Positions 49,335 to 58,735 are shown, counted from the stretch's first letter. The stretch: DNA of 64,000 bases from CALNBC01 sp040768925 (GCA_040768925.1 JAXGLZ010000001.1:1-64000), one strand, 5' to 3'. Translations and numbers: made by a program. The notes: a model not told the origin generated them from the letters alone.

Positions 49335-50183
49335 TCAATCCAGCTCGTAAAGGATCAGCCCGAGGAGCCCCCTGCCGGTATGCACCGCCATGGTGGGGTT
49401 GAGCTGGATGATGTGGCACTCCGCAACATCCGCAAAAGAGCGGACCTCCTCCGCGAGCTGTTTTGCGCCCGCTTCGTTTTCGCAGTGCAGCGCCGAAAGG
49501 TGAATGCGCTTTCCCGCGAATTTTTCCCTCGCCTTGTCCATCATCACGCCGACGGCGCGCTTGAAGCCCTTTGCCTTCGCCCCGGGCTTAAAGGTTCCGG
49601 AATCCTCCAAAACGATCACGGGCCGGATCTGCAGCAGGCTGCCCAGGGTGCCTTCGATGGCGCTGATGCGGCCCCCTTTTTTCAGGTATTCCAGGGTCTG
49701 AACGACGAAAAAGGCCTCCACCCTGCCGCGGATCTCTTCCGCTTTTTTCGCTGCGTCCTCAATGCTTCCGCCGGCCTCGATCACCTTGGCCGCCTCGATC
49801 ACCATGCCGCCCAGGGCCATGGAAAGGGCCCTGGAATCCAGAACGGTGATCTTCATCCGCTCGTATTCCTCCGCCCAAAGACGCACGGCGTTATAAGTTC
49901 CGGAAAGGCAGGAAGATAGGGTGATAAACAAAACCCGCTCGCAGCCCTCGTCCGCCAGCTGATCCAAAACACTCAGAAAATCCTCCTGGATCGGAAGGGA
50001 GGTCGTGGGGATCTCCTCGTCCATCATCTTAAAAATTTCCGAGCTTTTGACTTCGAACCTGTCCCTAAAGTCCCGGCCCTTCCACAAAACCCGCAAGGGA
50101 ACGATGCGGATGTCGTGCTCCTTTGCCAGATGATCCGGAATGTCACATCCCGTGTCCGTTACGATGGCGATCTTGTTTTTCAT
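49335..50183 (-). CDS. DegV family protein (fatty-acid-binding, FakB-like)
   Basis: The 282-aa protein has the DegV signatures IVTDTGCDIP at the N-terminus, PTTSLP, ITLSSCLSGTYNAV, LDSRALSMALG, FFVVQTLEYLKKGGRIS and the C-terminal HTGRG(L)LGL. DegV/FakB proteins bind a fatty acid and present it to a FakA kinase. No fakA is nearby. Divergent from the DUF1836 gene with a perfect palindrome between them. Confidence 0.92.
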   Translation of the reverse strand: MKNKIAIVTDTGCDIPDHLAKEHDIRIVPLRVLWKGRDFRDRFEVKSSEIFKMMDEEIPTTSLPIQEDFLSVLDQLADEGCERVLFITLSSCLSGTYNAVRLWAEEYERMKITVLDSRALSMALGGMVIEAAKVIEAGGSIEDAAKKAEEIRGRVEAFFVVQTLEYLKKGGRISAIEGTLGSLLQIRPVIVLEDSGTFKPGAKAKGFKRAVGVMMDKAREKFAGKRIHLSALHCENEAGAKQLAEEVRSFADVAECHIIQLNPTMAVHTGRGLLGLILYELD

Positions 50184-50238
50184 ATTGACGCTCCTGTTGA
50201 TCTATGCGAAAATAGTATGTGGTTTTGTTCTTTGCGAT

Positions 50239-50259
50239 ACATGGTTTTAAAAACCATGT
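50239..50259. promoter_or_regulatory. Perfect palindrome between degV and DUF1836 genes
   Basis: ACATGGTTTT and AAAACCATGT are exactly complementary around a single central A. Its position between divergent genes suggests an operator controlling one or both. Confidence 0.65.
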
Positions 50260-50336
50260 TCTTGAACAGAATAACACAACGGGCCGCCCAATGCAACAGC
50301 AGAATGCCCGCGGCCGGATTTTGAGGAGGTTTTGCC

Positions 50337-50933
50337 ATGGATGCCGAAGCGGTCATCGCGGCTGAAGTCGACGCGCTTGCCAGCTCGCCCCTTTTAAGCA
50401 TCGAACAGCTTCCGGATATTGAGCTTTATATGGAGCAGATGACCTCGTATCTGGAAGAACGGCTGGGCGACACCCTGCGCGCGGCCGACGAAAAGATCAT
50501 CACCAAACCGATGGTCAACAATTATGCCAAGGGCGGGCTGATCCCCAGGCCAAAAAACCGGAAATACGGCCGGGAGCACCTGGTCCCGCTGATGTTCATA
50601 TGTTTCCTCAAGCAGTCCCTTTCCTTTCAGGAAATCAAGACCGCCCTTTCCCTTCGGCCCACCGAAGAGGCGCAGCAGGAGGCCTACGGGCATTTTATCC
50701 AGCTCGTCAACGATTACAGGGCCTCTTTTACGCTGGCCCAGGCCGCGCGCATGGACCGGATCCGCGCCGCCGTGGGGGAAGACGCCGCGCAGGAGGAACT
50801 CGCCCTTCTCTATGTTACCCTGACAAGCCTGGAAGCGGCGGCGGACAAGCTGCTTTGCTCAAGAATTTTAAAGCGCTTGCAGGACAATGGTGGTGAAAAG
50901 CCGAATACCCCTCTTAAGGAGCCCGGTTTGTAA
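50337..50933 (+). CDS. DUF1836 protein (MerR-like regulator)
   Basis: The 198-aa protein has the DUF1836 core KIITKPMVNNYAKGGLIPRP, KNRKYGREHLVPLMFICFLK and QSLSFQEIKTAL, a winged-helix resembling MerR, then a helical C-terminus (about 115-190). GAGGAGG precedes ATG 50337. A candidate for binding the palindrome upstream. sir2 follows after 32 bp. Confidence 0.85.
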   Translation: MDAEAVIAAEVDALASSPLLSIEQLPDIELYMEQMTSYLEERLGDTLRAADEKIITKPMVNNYAKGGLIPRPKNRKYGREHLVPLMFICFLKQSLSFQEIKTALSLRPTEEAQQEAYGHFIQLVNDYRASFTLAQAARMDRIRAAVGEDAAQEELALLYVTLTSLEAAADKLLCSRILKRLQDNGGEKPNTPLKEPGL

Positions 50934-50965
50934 GCTCCGGGCAAAGGACTCTCAGGGAGGCGGCT

Positions 50966-51721
50966 ATGGACAGGTATGACGAGTTTGTCGCGGCGCTGAA
51001 GAAGCACAGCCCCATCGTTTTTCTCGGCGGCGCGGGGGTATCCACAGAAAGCGGCATTCCGGATTTCCGCAGCGAAGCCGGGATTTATAAAACCGTCAGC
51101 GAATACGGTTATCCGCCGGAAACCATTCTTTCCGCCCCGTTTTTTTACGGCGAGACGGAGGTTTTCTACGATTATTATAAAAAGAACCTGATTTACGCAA
51201 ACGCGAAGCCAAACCGGGCCCACAGGGCCCTTGCCCGGCTGGAAAAGGCGGGCAAGTTGACCGGCGTCGTGACCCAGAATATCGACAATTTGCACCAGGA
51301 AGCGGGAAGCGTCAAGGTTTTTGAGCTGCACGGCTCGGTCTACCGCAATTATTGCACAAGCTGCGGCAAAGCCCATTCTTTGCGGCATATTCTCGATTCC
51401 GAGGGCGTGCCGAAATGCGGCGCGTGCGGCGGGCTGATCAAGCCGGACGTCGTGCTTTACGGCGAAGGGCTGGACGACGTTGTCCTTCGCGGGGCGATCG
51501 GCCGCATATCCGGGGCGGAAATGCTGATCATCGGCGGGACCTCCCTGGCGGTTTACCCGGCCGCCGGGCTCGTCAATTATTTTGCCGGCAAGACCCTGGC
51601 GATCATCAACAAATCCCCCACCCCGGCGGATCGGGACGCGGATATCGTCATCAACGACAGCATCGGCAAGGTGCTGGGCGGCGCCGTGGACGAGCTGCTG
51701 GGCCCCGAATCCCGGGAATAA
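50966..51721 (+). CDS. cobB: NAD-dependent protein deacylase, Sir2 family
   Basis: The 251-aa sirtuin has GAGVSTESGIPDFRS (NAD binding), TQNIDNLHQEAG, the catalytic His in ELHGSV, a zinc ribbon (YCTSCGK and KCGACGG) and GTSLAVYPAAG. It removes acyl groups from lysines using NAD. The symbol follows the family name for bacterial sirtuins. Probably in one transcript with the DUF1836 gene. Confidence 0.93.
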   Translation: MDRYDEFVAALKKHSPIVFLGGAGVSTESGIPDFRSEAGIYKTVSEYGYPPETILSAPFFYGETEVFYDYYKKNLIYANAKPNRAHRALARLEKAGKLTGVVTQNIDNLHQEAGSVKVFELHGSVYRNYCTSCGKAHSLRHILDSEGVPKCGACGGLIKPDVVLYGEGLDDVVLRGAIGRISGAEMLIIGGTSLAVYPAAGLVNYFAGKTLAIINKSPTPADRDADIVINDSIGKVLGGAVDELLGPESRE

Positions 51722-51737
51722 TGAGGCCCAACGCAAA

Positions 51738-51778
51738 AAACAAAGCGCGCGGAGCGAATCCGCGCGTTTTGTTTTGTT
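51738..51778. terminator. Bidirectional terminator between sir2 and the BMP gene
   Basis: AACAAA-GCGCGCGGA and TCCGCGCG-TTTTGTTT form a long stem with A- and T-rich flanks, between convergent genes. Confidence 0.8.
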
Positions 51779-51835
51779 TATGCCGCGCAGCCGAAAAAGC
51801 TTCCGGCGCGCCTTGTTCAAAAGGGTTTTTGCCTG

Positions 51836-52945
51836 TTATTCGACCAGGGTAACGGTGGTTGCAGTCAGGGTCAGATCGTTGACCGTCGCGGCATCGGTAT
51901 CCTTGGCCAGCGTGACGGAGCCGTCCACCAGCTTCGCGAAGATGGCGTCATAACCCGCCTGGCTAAAGGTGTTGAACTTGGAGGTTTCCATGGGCAGGCC
52001 CACGCCGTCGTTGGAAGCGTCCTTGACGATGGCCTGGCCGCCGGGGAATTCGCCCTTGTAGAAGGCTTCCAGGGTCTGGTAAACGGAGGAACCCAGGCCC
52101 TTCATGGCCGAGGTGATGATGGTTTCGGACTCGGCGGACTGGTCGACGTCCACGCCGATGGATTTGCCGTTGTTGGCTTCGGCGGCGGCAAAAACGGAGT
52201 TGCCGACGGAGCCGCCGCAGCCGAAGACGACTTCGGTTCCGCTGTTGAACCAGGAAGCGGCCAGGGACTGGGCTTCGGGGGTGGCGTCAAATCCGCCGGT
52301 GTAGTGGTATTTGACTTCGATGCCGGTGATGCCGAGCTCCTTAGCCGCGTAATCCGCGCCCTGCACGAAGCCGTAGCCAAAGCGGATGACGGCGGGAACG
52401 GCCATTCCGCCCATGAACCCGAGCTTGGTGTAGCCGTCCTTTACCGCGGCGTAGCCGGCCAGGAAGCCGGACTGCTCTTCGGCGTAGGTGATGCCGACGA
52501 CGTTCTTTTCGGTGCGATAGGTGGGGGCGCCATTGCTCCAATCGTCGTCATTGGGGTTGCCGTCCACAAGGATGAAGTGCACGTCGGGATAGAGGTCCTG
52601 GGCGATGTAGATCGGGACCTGGAACAGGAATCCGGGGGTGGCGATCACCTTCGCGCCGCCCTCGACAGCCAGCTGAATCGCGGCGAGGTAAGCGTCGTTG
52701 GACTGCTCCGTGGGCTTGTAGTACTTGTTGGAGATATTGTGCTCGTCAGCGTACTTCTTGAGCCCTTCCCAGGTGCCCTGGTTAAAGGATTTGTCGTCGA
52801 TGGTACCGAGGTCGGTGATCATCGCGAGCTCATAGGTTCCGCCGTCCGGCTGTTCTTCGCCGCCGCTGGGGTTGGTCTGCTGGCAGCCGGCAAACAGCAC
52901 GGCGCACATCATGACCGCGAGAAGAATCGCAAGGAACTTTTTCAT
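51836..52945 (-). CDS. BMP-family substrate-binding lipoprotein
   Basis: The 369-aa protein has a lipoprotein signal peptide (lipobox LFAGC, Cys21) and the BMP/PnrA fold: MITDLGTIDDKSFNQGTWEG, GITYAEEQSGFLAGYAAV, GGMAVPAVIRFGYGFVQG and VDQSAESETIITSAMKG. Family members bind purine nucleosides for an ABC importer (BmpA-NupABC). No ABC genes adjoin it, so the transporter must be elsewhere or the protein acts as a sensor/scavenger alone. Confidence 0.9.
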   Translation of the reverse strand: MKKFLAILLAVMMCAVLFAGCQQTNPSGGEEQPDGGTYELAMITDLGTIDDKSFNQGTWEGLKKYADEHNISNKYYKPTEQSNDAYLAAIQLAVEGGAKVIATPGFLFQVPIYIAQDLYPDVHFILVDGNPNDDDWSNGAPTYRTEKNVVGITYAEEQSGFLAGYAAVKDGYTKLGFMGGMAVPAVIRFGYGFVQGADYAAKELGITGIEVKYHYTGGFDATPEAQSLAASWFNSGTEVVFGCGGSVGNSVFAAAEANNGKSIGVDVDQSAESETIITSAMKGLGSSVYQTLEAFYKGEFPGGQAIVKDASNDGVGLPMETSKFNTFSQAGYDAIFAKLVDGSVTLAKDTDAATVNDLTLTATTVTLVE

Positions 52946-53010
52946 CTTCAGATTTTCCTCCTAATAGTTATAGGGGCTGGTAATTGTCTCCTACTGCATG
53001 AGACGGTTAT

Positions 53011-53039
53011 AGTATACATCATTTTAAGTGTTATTGCAA
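53011..53039 (-). promoter_or_regulatory. Promoter of the BMP gene
   Basis: On the minus strand: TTGCAA, 17-nt spacer, TATACT; about 65 nt of leader. The rest of the 357-bp gap towards recD2 shows nothing firm. Confidence 0.65.
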
Positions 53040-53290
53040 AGCTGCAAATGCGTTAATATCACAGCTTTAACGTTAAACCTGCCTGTTTTTGGCGTTTAGG
53101 ACCGGAGGATCCCGACCGCCGCGGTTTTGGGCGGGATTTGCGCGCCCCCGCTTTTTTTCATCCGCGCGGCGGAATTCCCGTTCTTCGGGCTTCGCCGCAT
53201 TGCCCGCGTCCCCGGTTCTTTTTGCCGGGCTTCCCGGCCGTAAAAAAGGCGTATTTGCAAAGGCCCTTCCTTTGGGGCGGGGATTCATCG

Positions 53291-53296
53291 TATAAT
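53291..53296 (+). promoter_or_regulatory. TATAAT box abutting the recD2 start
   Basis: A perfect TATAAT ends 6 bp before the recD2 ATG, placing the expected +1 at or next to the A of the ATG. No good -35 is visible (TTCCTT at 53267 is poor). Confidence 0.45.
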
Positions 53297-53302
53297 GGAG
53301 CC

Positions 53303-55492
53303 ATGGAAAAATTGCATGGAACAATCAGCGCGGTCGTTTTCAGGAACGACGAAAACGGATGGACGGTGCTTGAGCTCGCCGTGGAAAACGGCGGGCAAAG
53401 CGGCCTGATCACCGCCGTTGGGGCCACGCCCGTGGCCGCCGGGGGGATGGAGGTCACCCTTTCGGGCGAATGGGCGGAACACAGGGATTACGGCAGGCAG
53501 TTCAAATTTTCATTCATCACGATGAACCGGCCCGAGGGGGAGGACGCCATCGAGCGCTACCTCGCCAGCGGGCTGATTAAAGGCGTCCGGGAGGCGACGG
53601 CGAGGAACATCGTCCGCCGGTTTGGGGCGGATACCCTCCGGGTGATCGAGAAGGAGCCGGAGCGCCTTGCCGAAGTCAAGGGCATTTCCATGAACCGCGC
53701 CCTGGAGATCGGGGACGCCTTCACCCTTCAGTCCTCCATGCGCGAGATCGTCATGGGCCTTGCGGAATACGGGATCACGGCGAACCAGGCGGTCAAGCTC
53801 TTCAAGCAGTACGGCGATCACACCCTGGCCATCGTCACCACGGACCCCTATTCCCTGGTGGACGACATCGAGGGGATCGGCTTCGTCACGGCGGACCGCA
53901 TCGCCCAGAAGGTCGGCATCGCCTTTGATTCGCCCTTTCGGGTTTCCGCAGGGATCAAATACGCCCTTTCCCGAGCCGCTTCGGACGGGGGGCATACCTG
54001 CCTGCCTGCGGACAGGCTGGCGGCTTATTCCGCCGAAATGCTCGGCTGCGAAGCCGGGCCCGTCGAAGACCTGCTTTTTGACCTCATCCTCAGCCACAAG
54101 CTTTACGCCCGCACGATCGCCGGCGCGGACATGGTCTTTCTGCCCGCTTTTTGGACCTTTGAGAGCGAAACCGCCAAAATGCTTTCCGACCTTTCCTCCC
54201 TGGCGGAAGGGGGCCTGCCCATCGACGCGCCGGCGGAGCTTTCCGCCCTGGAGCGGGCCACAAACAAGGTGCTGGACGAAGCCCAGCGCCAGGCGGTGCT
54301 CGCCGCCGCGGATTGCGGCGTGATGGTGGTCACCGGCGGGCCGGGCACGGGAAAGACGACGATCATGCAGTTCGTCCTCGCTCTGATGGACAAAATGGGC
54401 TTTCGGGTCGAGCTCTGCGCGCCGACGGGCAGGGCCGCAAAGCGGCTTTCCGAAGCCGCGGGCCGGGAAGCGCGCACCATCCACCGCCTGCTCGAATACA
54501 ACGGCGATTTCTTTTTCAGGAACGCCGAAGCCCCGCTGGAGGCGGACGTGTATATTGTGGACGAAGCCTCCATGATCGACTCTATGCTGATGTACCGCCT
54601 GCTTGCCGCCCTGCCCGAAGGGGCGCGGCTGCTGCTCGTGGGGGACGCAGACCAGCTGCCCTCCGTCGGCGCCGGGAATGTGCTGCGGGACATCATAAAA
54701 AGCGGCCGCTTCCCCGTTTTCCGGCTGAACCGCATCTTCCGCCAGAGCGGAAGGAGCCGGATCGCGGAAAACGCCGCCCTCATCAACGCGGGCAAACTGC
54801 CCATCCTCGATTTTACCGGGGATTTTGCCTTCGAGCCCCGCCCGGTGCAGGAAGACGTTCAGCGCAGGGTGATCGGCATCTGCAAAAACGGCAGGCTGGG
54901 GGATATCTGGACAGACCTTCAGGTGCTTTCCCCCACCAAAAAAGGCCCCCTGGGGGTGCACAGCCTGAACCGCCTGCTGCAGGAGGCGCTGAACCCCAAG
55001 GAGCGCGGCAAGGAGGAAATGACCTTCGGCGAAACGCTTTTTCGCGCGGGGGACAAGGTGATGCAGATCAAAAACAACTACAAGCTGGAGTGGACCCGGC
55101 CCACGGTGCTGGGCGACCCCCAGGGCTGCGGCGTGTTCAACGGCGACATCGGCACGCTCATGGCCATCCACAGCCGGGACAAGCTGGTCGAAGTGCTGTT
55201 TGACGACGAGCGCACCGCCTTTTATGCCTTCGGCGAAATGGGCGAGCTGGAGCTTGCCTATTGCATCTCCATACACAAATCCCAGGGCAGCGAATTCCCC
55301 ATCGTGCTCCTGCCCCTTTGCGGCGGCCCGCCCCAGCTGATGACCAGGAACCTGCTTTACACCGCCATCACCCGGGCGCGGAGCCGGGCGGTCATCGTGG
55401 GGCGGCCCTCCACCCTTTCCCACATGGTGGAAAACAACCACGAGCAGACGAGATACAGCGCCCTTTGCGGCCTGCTGGCGGAAGGCTGCTGA
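53303..55492 (+). CDS. recD2: ATP-dependent DNA helicase RecD2
   Basis: The 729-aa SF1B helicase starts MEKLHGTISAVVFRNDENGW (the RecD2 N-terminal OB-like region), then has HhH-like repeats, Walker A TGGPGTGKTT, Walker B IVDEAS, motif III VGDADQLPSVGAGNVL, and the C-terminal YCISIHKSQGSEF and YTAITRARS. It is the RecBC-independent helicase involved in mismatch and replication-fork repair. ATG 53303 has only a weak GGAG 2 nt away. Confidence 0.95.
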   Translation: MEKLHGTISAVVFRNDENGWTVLELAVENGGQSGLITAVGATPVAAGGMEVTLSGEWAEHRDYGRQFKFSFITMNRPEGEDAIERYLASGLIKGVREATARNIVRRFGADTLRVIEKEPERLAEVKGISMNRALEIGDAFTLQSSMREIVMGLAEYGITANQAVKLFKQYGDHTLAIVTTDPYSLVDDIEGIGFVTADRIAQKVGIAFDSPFRVSAGIKYALSRAASDGGHTCLPADRLAAYSAEMLGCEAGPVEDLLFDLILSHKLYARTIAGADMVFLPAFWTFESETAKMLSDLSSLAEGGLPIDAPAELSALERATNKVLDEAQRQAVLAAADCGVMVVTGGPGTGKTTIMQFVLALMDKMGFRVELCAPTGRAAKRLSEAAGREARTIHRLLEYNGDFFFRNAEAPLEADVYIVDEASMIDSMLMYRLLAALPEGARLLLVGDADQLPSVGAGNVLRDIIKSGRFPVFRLNRIFRQSGRSRIAENAALINAGKLPILDFTGDFAFEPRPVQEDVQRRVIGICKNGRLGDIWTDLQVLSPTKKGPLGVHSLNRLLQEALNPKERGKEEMTFGETLFRAGDKVMQIKNNYKLEWTRPTVLGDPQGCGVFNGDIGTLMAIHSRDKLVEVLFDDERTAFYAFGEMGELELAYCISIHKSQGSEFPIVLLPLCGGPPQLMTRNLLYTAITRARSRAVIVGRPSTLSHMVENNHEQTRYSALCGLLAEGC

Positions 55493-55616
55493 TTTCATCC
55501 GGTTCCCTTTTGAAAATGGGGCCGCTGCGCGTATCGCGGGCGCAACGATTCGCCTTTTGCCGCGCAAACCGGCCTAAGCGTACCGTCATTCGGCCAATTC
55601 GCTCCGTTGCGCACAA

Positions 55617-55650
55617 AAAACAGGCGGGAGGATCCCTTCCCGCCTGTTTT
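55617..55650 (+). terminator. Terminator between recD2 and the lipoprotein pseudogene
   Basis: AAAACAGGCGGGA and TCCCGCCTGTTTT form a perfect stem with T-rich flank; symmetrical, so it can serve both convergent genes. Confidence 0.85.
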
Positions 55651-55741
55651 CCTTTTTCCGCTTCGATATCGGTCATGGGCGAAAAAGATTCGGGCGCACC
55701 GCCGAACGGGCCGCCGTCTCTCCCCTCCCCCGCTTCACGCG

Positions 55742-56370
55742 TTATTCCGGCTTCGAGCGATAATTTACCTGCACGACCGCCGCCAGCACCGTCTCTCCGT
55801 CCGCGGCCGTATAAACATCCACCTTGATCACGCTGATGTTCGCCTCCGTTTCCGCCGCATAGCGGGAAAAAAGCGAAACATAGCTCGCAGCCTCCGGGTA
55901 AGCGCCCCTGACTTCCAGCGGGGGATGCGGGAGGTCGTCGTCCAGGGTAAAAAAGTCGGCGTCCTTTTCCAGCAGCGGCCTGAAGTACGCCACGGCCTCC
56001 GCCTTTGTCAGGGCAAGATGGACGTAGGTATATTCGATGTACTTCTCCGTATCCTCAACGCTCTCGGTTTTGACGAATTCGCTCTCCCCGGGCAGGGGAA
56101 CGCGCGCCCAGGGGTAATGATCGGCAAGGCCGGAGGGTTTCTCGGCCATCGGCGAAGGGGGAAACCCGTCATCCCCGGCAGGCTTCGCCTGCGGTTCGGG
56201 CGTTTGGGCGGCAAAAGAGGGGCTTTCGCTGGTTTTGGGCGGGGAGACGCGGTTTGCGGGTTCGGCGGCTGCACGGCCCCTTCCTCCGCTGGAGGGAAGC
56301 TTTTCCCGCATCCGGCCATACAGGCGCACAGCGCAAGAATCAGGGCGGAAAGGCGGATTGCTTTCTTCAT
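55742..56370 (-). pseudogene. Lipoprotein gene with an apparent frameshift
   Basis: A lipoprotein signal peptide (MKKAIRLSALILALCACMAG then Cys21) starts at 56370 in one frame. The rest of a secreted protein continues in the next frame to a stop at 55742: ANRVSPPKTSESPSFAAQTP, EKYIEYTYVHLALTKAEAVA and ISVIKVDVYTAADGETVLAA. Neither frame alone makes a complete protein. The shift (equivalent to a one-base loss) falls within about 56240-56300, a G/C-run-rich stretch. It could be a real mutation, a phase-variable tract or a sequencing error. No family recognised. Confidence 0.75.
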
Positions 56371-56550
56371 CTTGAATGACCTCGTCTTGCGGAAATAGCG
56401 GAACCGGTTCGGGATGCGCGCGGTCGGATTTCTCATGTTTGCTTCCCTATGATCTGGATGCAGCATCAGTTTGCACCATAATAAAATGCGTTGTCAACTG
56501 ATTTGTGCGGCAGGCCGCTTTTAGGCCGTTTTGGGCTAAAACGATAAAAG

Positions 56551-56584
56551 AAAAAGGAAGCGGACCATTCCTGCTTCCTTTTTT
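56551..56584 (-). terminator. Terminator of the ribosomal protein operon
   Basis: AAAAAGGAAGC and GCTTCCTTTTT pair across an 11-nt loop with T/A flanks, directly after rplQ. Confidence 0.85.
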
Positions 56585-56594
56585 GGAATTTTGA

Positions 56595-57086
56595 TTACAC
56601 CAGTTCGAGAACGCACATCTCGGCGGCGTCGCCGCGGCGGGGGCCCATCTTGACGATGCGGGTGTATCCGCCGTTTCTGTTTTCGTACCTGGGGCCGTAT
56701 TCGTTGAAGAGCTTCTCGACCACGGGGTGGTTGATCTTCCTGGTGCGAACGTGGTAGTCGCCCTTGCTCTCGCCCTGTTTTTTGGGTTCCTGAACGTCGT
56801 ACAGATAAGCCATGATCTGACGGCGGGCGTGCAGCTTGCTGGGGAGGTCGTTCCGGGTGGTGATGGTGGCAGCGTTGCCGCTCTTGTCCTTCACCGTCTT
56901 TTTGACTTCCTGGGAATTCTTGTATTCCTTCGCAGCCAGCGTGATGAGCTTTTCAGCAACGGAGCGGACTTCCTTCGCCCGGGCTTCGGTGGTAACGATC
57001 TTGCCGTTCCAGATGAAGGCCGTGGTCAGGCTGCGAAGGGCTGCTTTGCGCTGGTCGCTCGAACGGTTGAGCTTGCGGTTTTGCAT
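56595..57086 (-). CDS. rplQ: 50S ribosomal protein L17
   Basis: The 163-aa protein begins MQNRKLNRSSDQRKAALRSL (L17 signature) and ends YTRIVKMGPRRGDAAEMCVL. It is longer than the roughly 120-aa minimal form owing to a middle insert (about 70-105, QEVKKTVKDKSGNAAT onward), common in Clostridia. Last gene of the block, 25 bp after rpoA. Confidence 0.97.
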   Translation of the reverse strand: MQNRKLNRSSDQRKAALRSLTTAFIWNGKIVTTEARAKEVRSVAEKLITLAAKEYKNSQEVKKTVKDKSGNAATITTRNDLPSKLHARRQIMAYLYDVQEPKKQGESKGDYHVRTRKINHPVVEKLFNEYGPRYENRNGGYTRIVKMGPRRGDAAEMCVLELV

Positions 57087-57111
57087 TTTGCGCTTTCCTC
57101 CTTGGGGCGGA

Positions 57112-58053
57112 TTATTCGTCGTTGCGGCGCAGGCTCAGTCCCAGCGCCGCCAGCTTTTGGGCGACTTCCTCAAGGGACTTCCTGCCCAAGTTCCGGACCT
57201 TCATCATGTCTTCCTCGCTCTTTTGGACGAGCTCGTCGACTGTGTTGATGTTCGCGCGCTTCAGGCAGTTGAAGGAACGGACGGAAAGATCCAGCTCCTC
57301 GATGGACATTTCGAGGATCTTTTCCTTCTTGTCCTCTTCCTTTTCGACAAGGATCTCGATGTTCGAAACGTTGTCGGTCAGGTTGATGAACAGGGAAAGA
57401 TGCTCGGACAGGATCTTTGCCGCGAAGCTGCACGCTTCGTCCGGCTTGATGCTGCCGTCCGTCCAAATATGGAGAGTCAGCTTGTCGTAGTCCGTAACCT
57501 GGCCTACGCGGGTGTTCTCCACGGTGAAGTTCACCTTGGTGATCGGGGTGAATATGGAATCGATGGCGATGGTGCCGATGGGCAGGCCCGGCTTTTTGTT
57601 TTTTTCAGCCAGCACATAGCCCTTGCCCTTTTCCAGGGTCAGCTCCATATGGAGCCTTCCGTCCTCGTTCAGGGTGGCGATGTGCAGGTCCGGGTCGACA
57701 ATCTCGACGTCCGCATCGGTGGAAATATCGGCTGCGGTGACCTCACAAGGTCCGGTGGCGTCGATGGTCAGCGTCTTTGGAACGTCGGAATACAACTTTG
57801 CGGTAAGCTGCTTGAGATTGAGAATGATCTCGGTGACGTCCTCCTTGATGCCCGCGATGGTGGAGAACTCGTGCTGCACGCCATCGATCTTGATGGAGGT
57901 GACAGCTACGCCGGGCAGCGAGGAGAGCAGTACGCGCCTGAGCGAATTGCCCATGGTGGTGCCGAAGCCGCGCTCCAGAGGCTCAACGACGAACACGCCA
58001 TGCTTGTCGTCCATCGTGACGCATTCGATCTTGGGCTTTTCCATTTCTAACAT
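57112..58053 (-). CDS. rpoA: DNA-directed RNA polymerase alpha subunit
   Basis: The 313-aa protein has the N-terminal assembly domain (FVVEPLERGFGTTMGNSLRR) and the C-terminal domain that contacts UP elements and activators (IEELDLSVRSFNCLKRANIN and LGRKSLEEV). Standard length. Encoded between rpsD and rplQ as in most bacteria. Confidence 0.98.
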   Translation of the reverse strand: MLEMEKPKIECVTMDDKHGVFVVEPLERGFGTTMGNSLRRVLLSSLPGVAVTSIKIDGVQHEFSTIAGIKEDVTEIILNLKQLTAKLYSDVPKTLTIDATGPCEVTAADISTDADVEIVDPDLHIATLNEDGRLHMELTLEKGKGYVLAEKNKKPGLPIGTIAIDSIFTPITKVNFTVENTRVGQVTDYDKLTLHIWTDGSIKPDEACSFAAKILSEHLSLFINLTDNVSNIEILVEKEEDKKEKILEMSIEELDLSVRSFNCLKRANINTVDELVQKSEEDMMKVRNLGRKSLEEVAQKLAALGLSLRRNDE

Positions 58054-58108
58054 GCGTGATACCCTCCTGTTTGTCGTCGTGTTGAGGGCCGCGGTCTAAC
58101 CAATCCGG

Positions 58109-58735
58109 TTACCTGGAGTACAACTCGACAATGGAATGCTCCGCGATGCTGAGGTCGATATCCTCGCGTTCGGGCAGAGCAACGACTTTGCCGGTCAGGT
58201 TCGCGGCGTCCAGTTCCAGCCACTTGGGAACAGGGCGTCCAAGGCCGTTCTCGCGGAGGTCTTTCAGCCTCTCGATATCCCTGCTACGCTCCTTGATGGT
58301 GATGACGTCCCCAACACAGACCTGATAGGACGGGATGTCGACCTTGTTGCCGTTCACGCGGACATGGCCGTGGTTGACGAACTGGCGGGCCTGGGGCCGC
58401 GAGTCGCCGTAACCCAGACGGTACACAACGTTATCCAGGCGCTGCTCCAGCATGCGGAGCATATTCTCGCCGGTGATGCCCTTTTCGCGGGCAGCTTTTT
58501 CATAGTATTTCCTGAATTGGGATTCTAATACACCGTATGCACGGCGGGTTTTCTGCTTTTCACGAAGCTGGGTGCCGTATTCCGAAACCTTGCGGCGGCC
58601 TGCGCCGTGCTGGCCCGGAGGGGTGGGACGGCGGTCGATCGCGCACTTTGCGCTGTAGCAGCGGTCACCCTTCAGAAAAAGCTTCTGACCTTCCCGGCGG
58701 CACTGGCGGCACACGGAATCTGTATATCTTGCCAT
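58109..58735 (-). CDS. rpsD: 30S ribosomal protein S4 (zinc-ribbon form)
   Basis: The 208-aa primary assembly protein starts MARYTDSVCRQCRREGQKLF. Four cysteines (C9, C12, C26, C31) mark the zinc-binding C+ form. The S4 RNA-binding domain is MLEQRLDNVVYRLGYGDSRP and VNHGHVRVNGNKVDIPSY. S4 usually represses its own operon translationally. Confidence 0.98.
   Translation of the reverse strand: MARYTDSVCRQCRREGQKLFLKGDRCYSAKCAIDRRPTPPGQHGAGRRKVSEYGTQLREKQKTRRAYGVLESQFRKYYEKAAREKGITGENMLRMLEQRLDNVVYRLGYGDSRPQARQFVNHGHVRVNGNKVDIPSYQVCVGDVITIKERSRDIERLKDLRENGLGRPVPKWLELDAANLTGKVVALPEREDIDLSIAEHSIVELYSR

Noticed and set aside
53510..55567. A 685-codon minus-strand open frame opposite recD2
   Set aside because: Antisense shadow of a helicase with all motifs present; it is rich in His, Gly, Arg and Pro with no recognisable domain.
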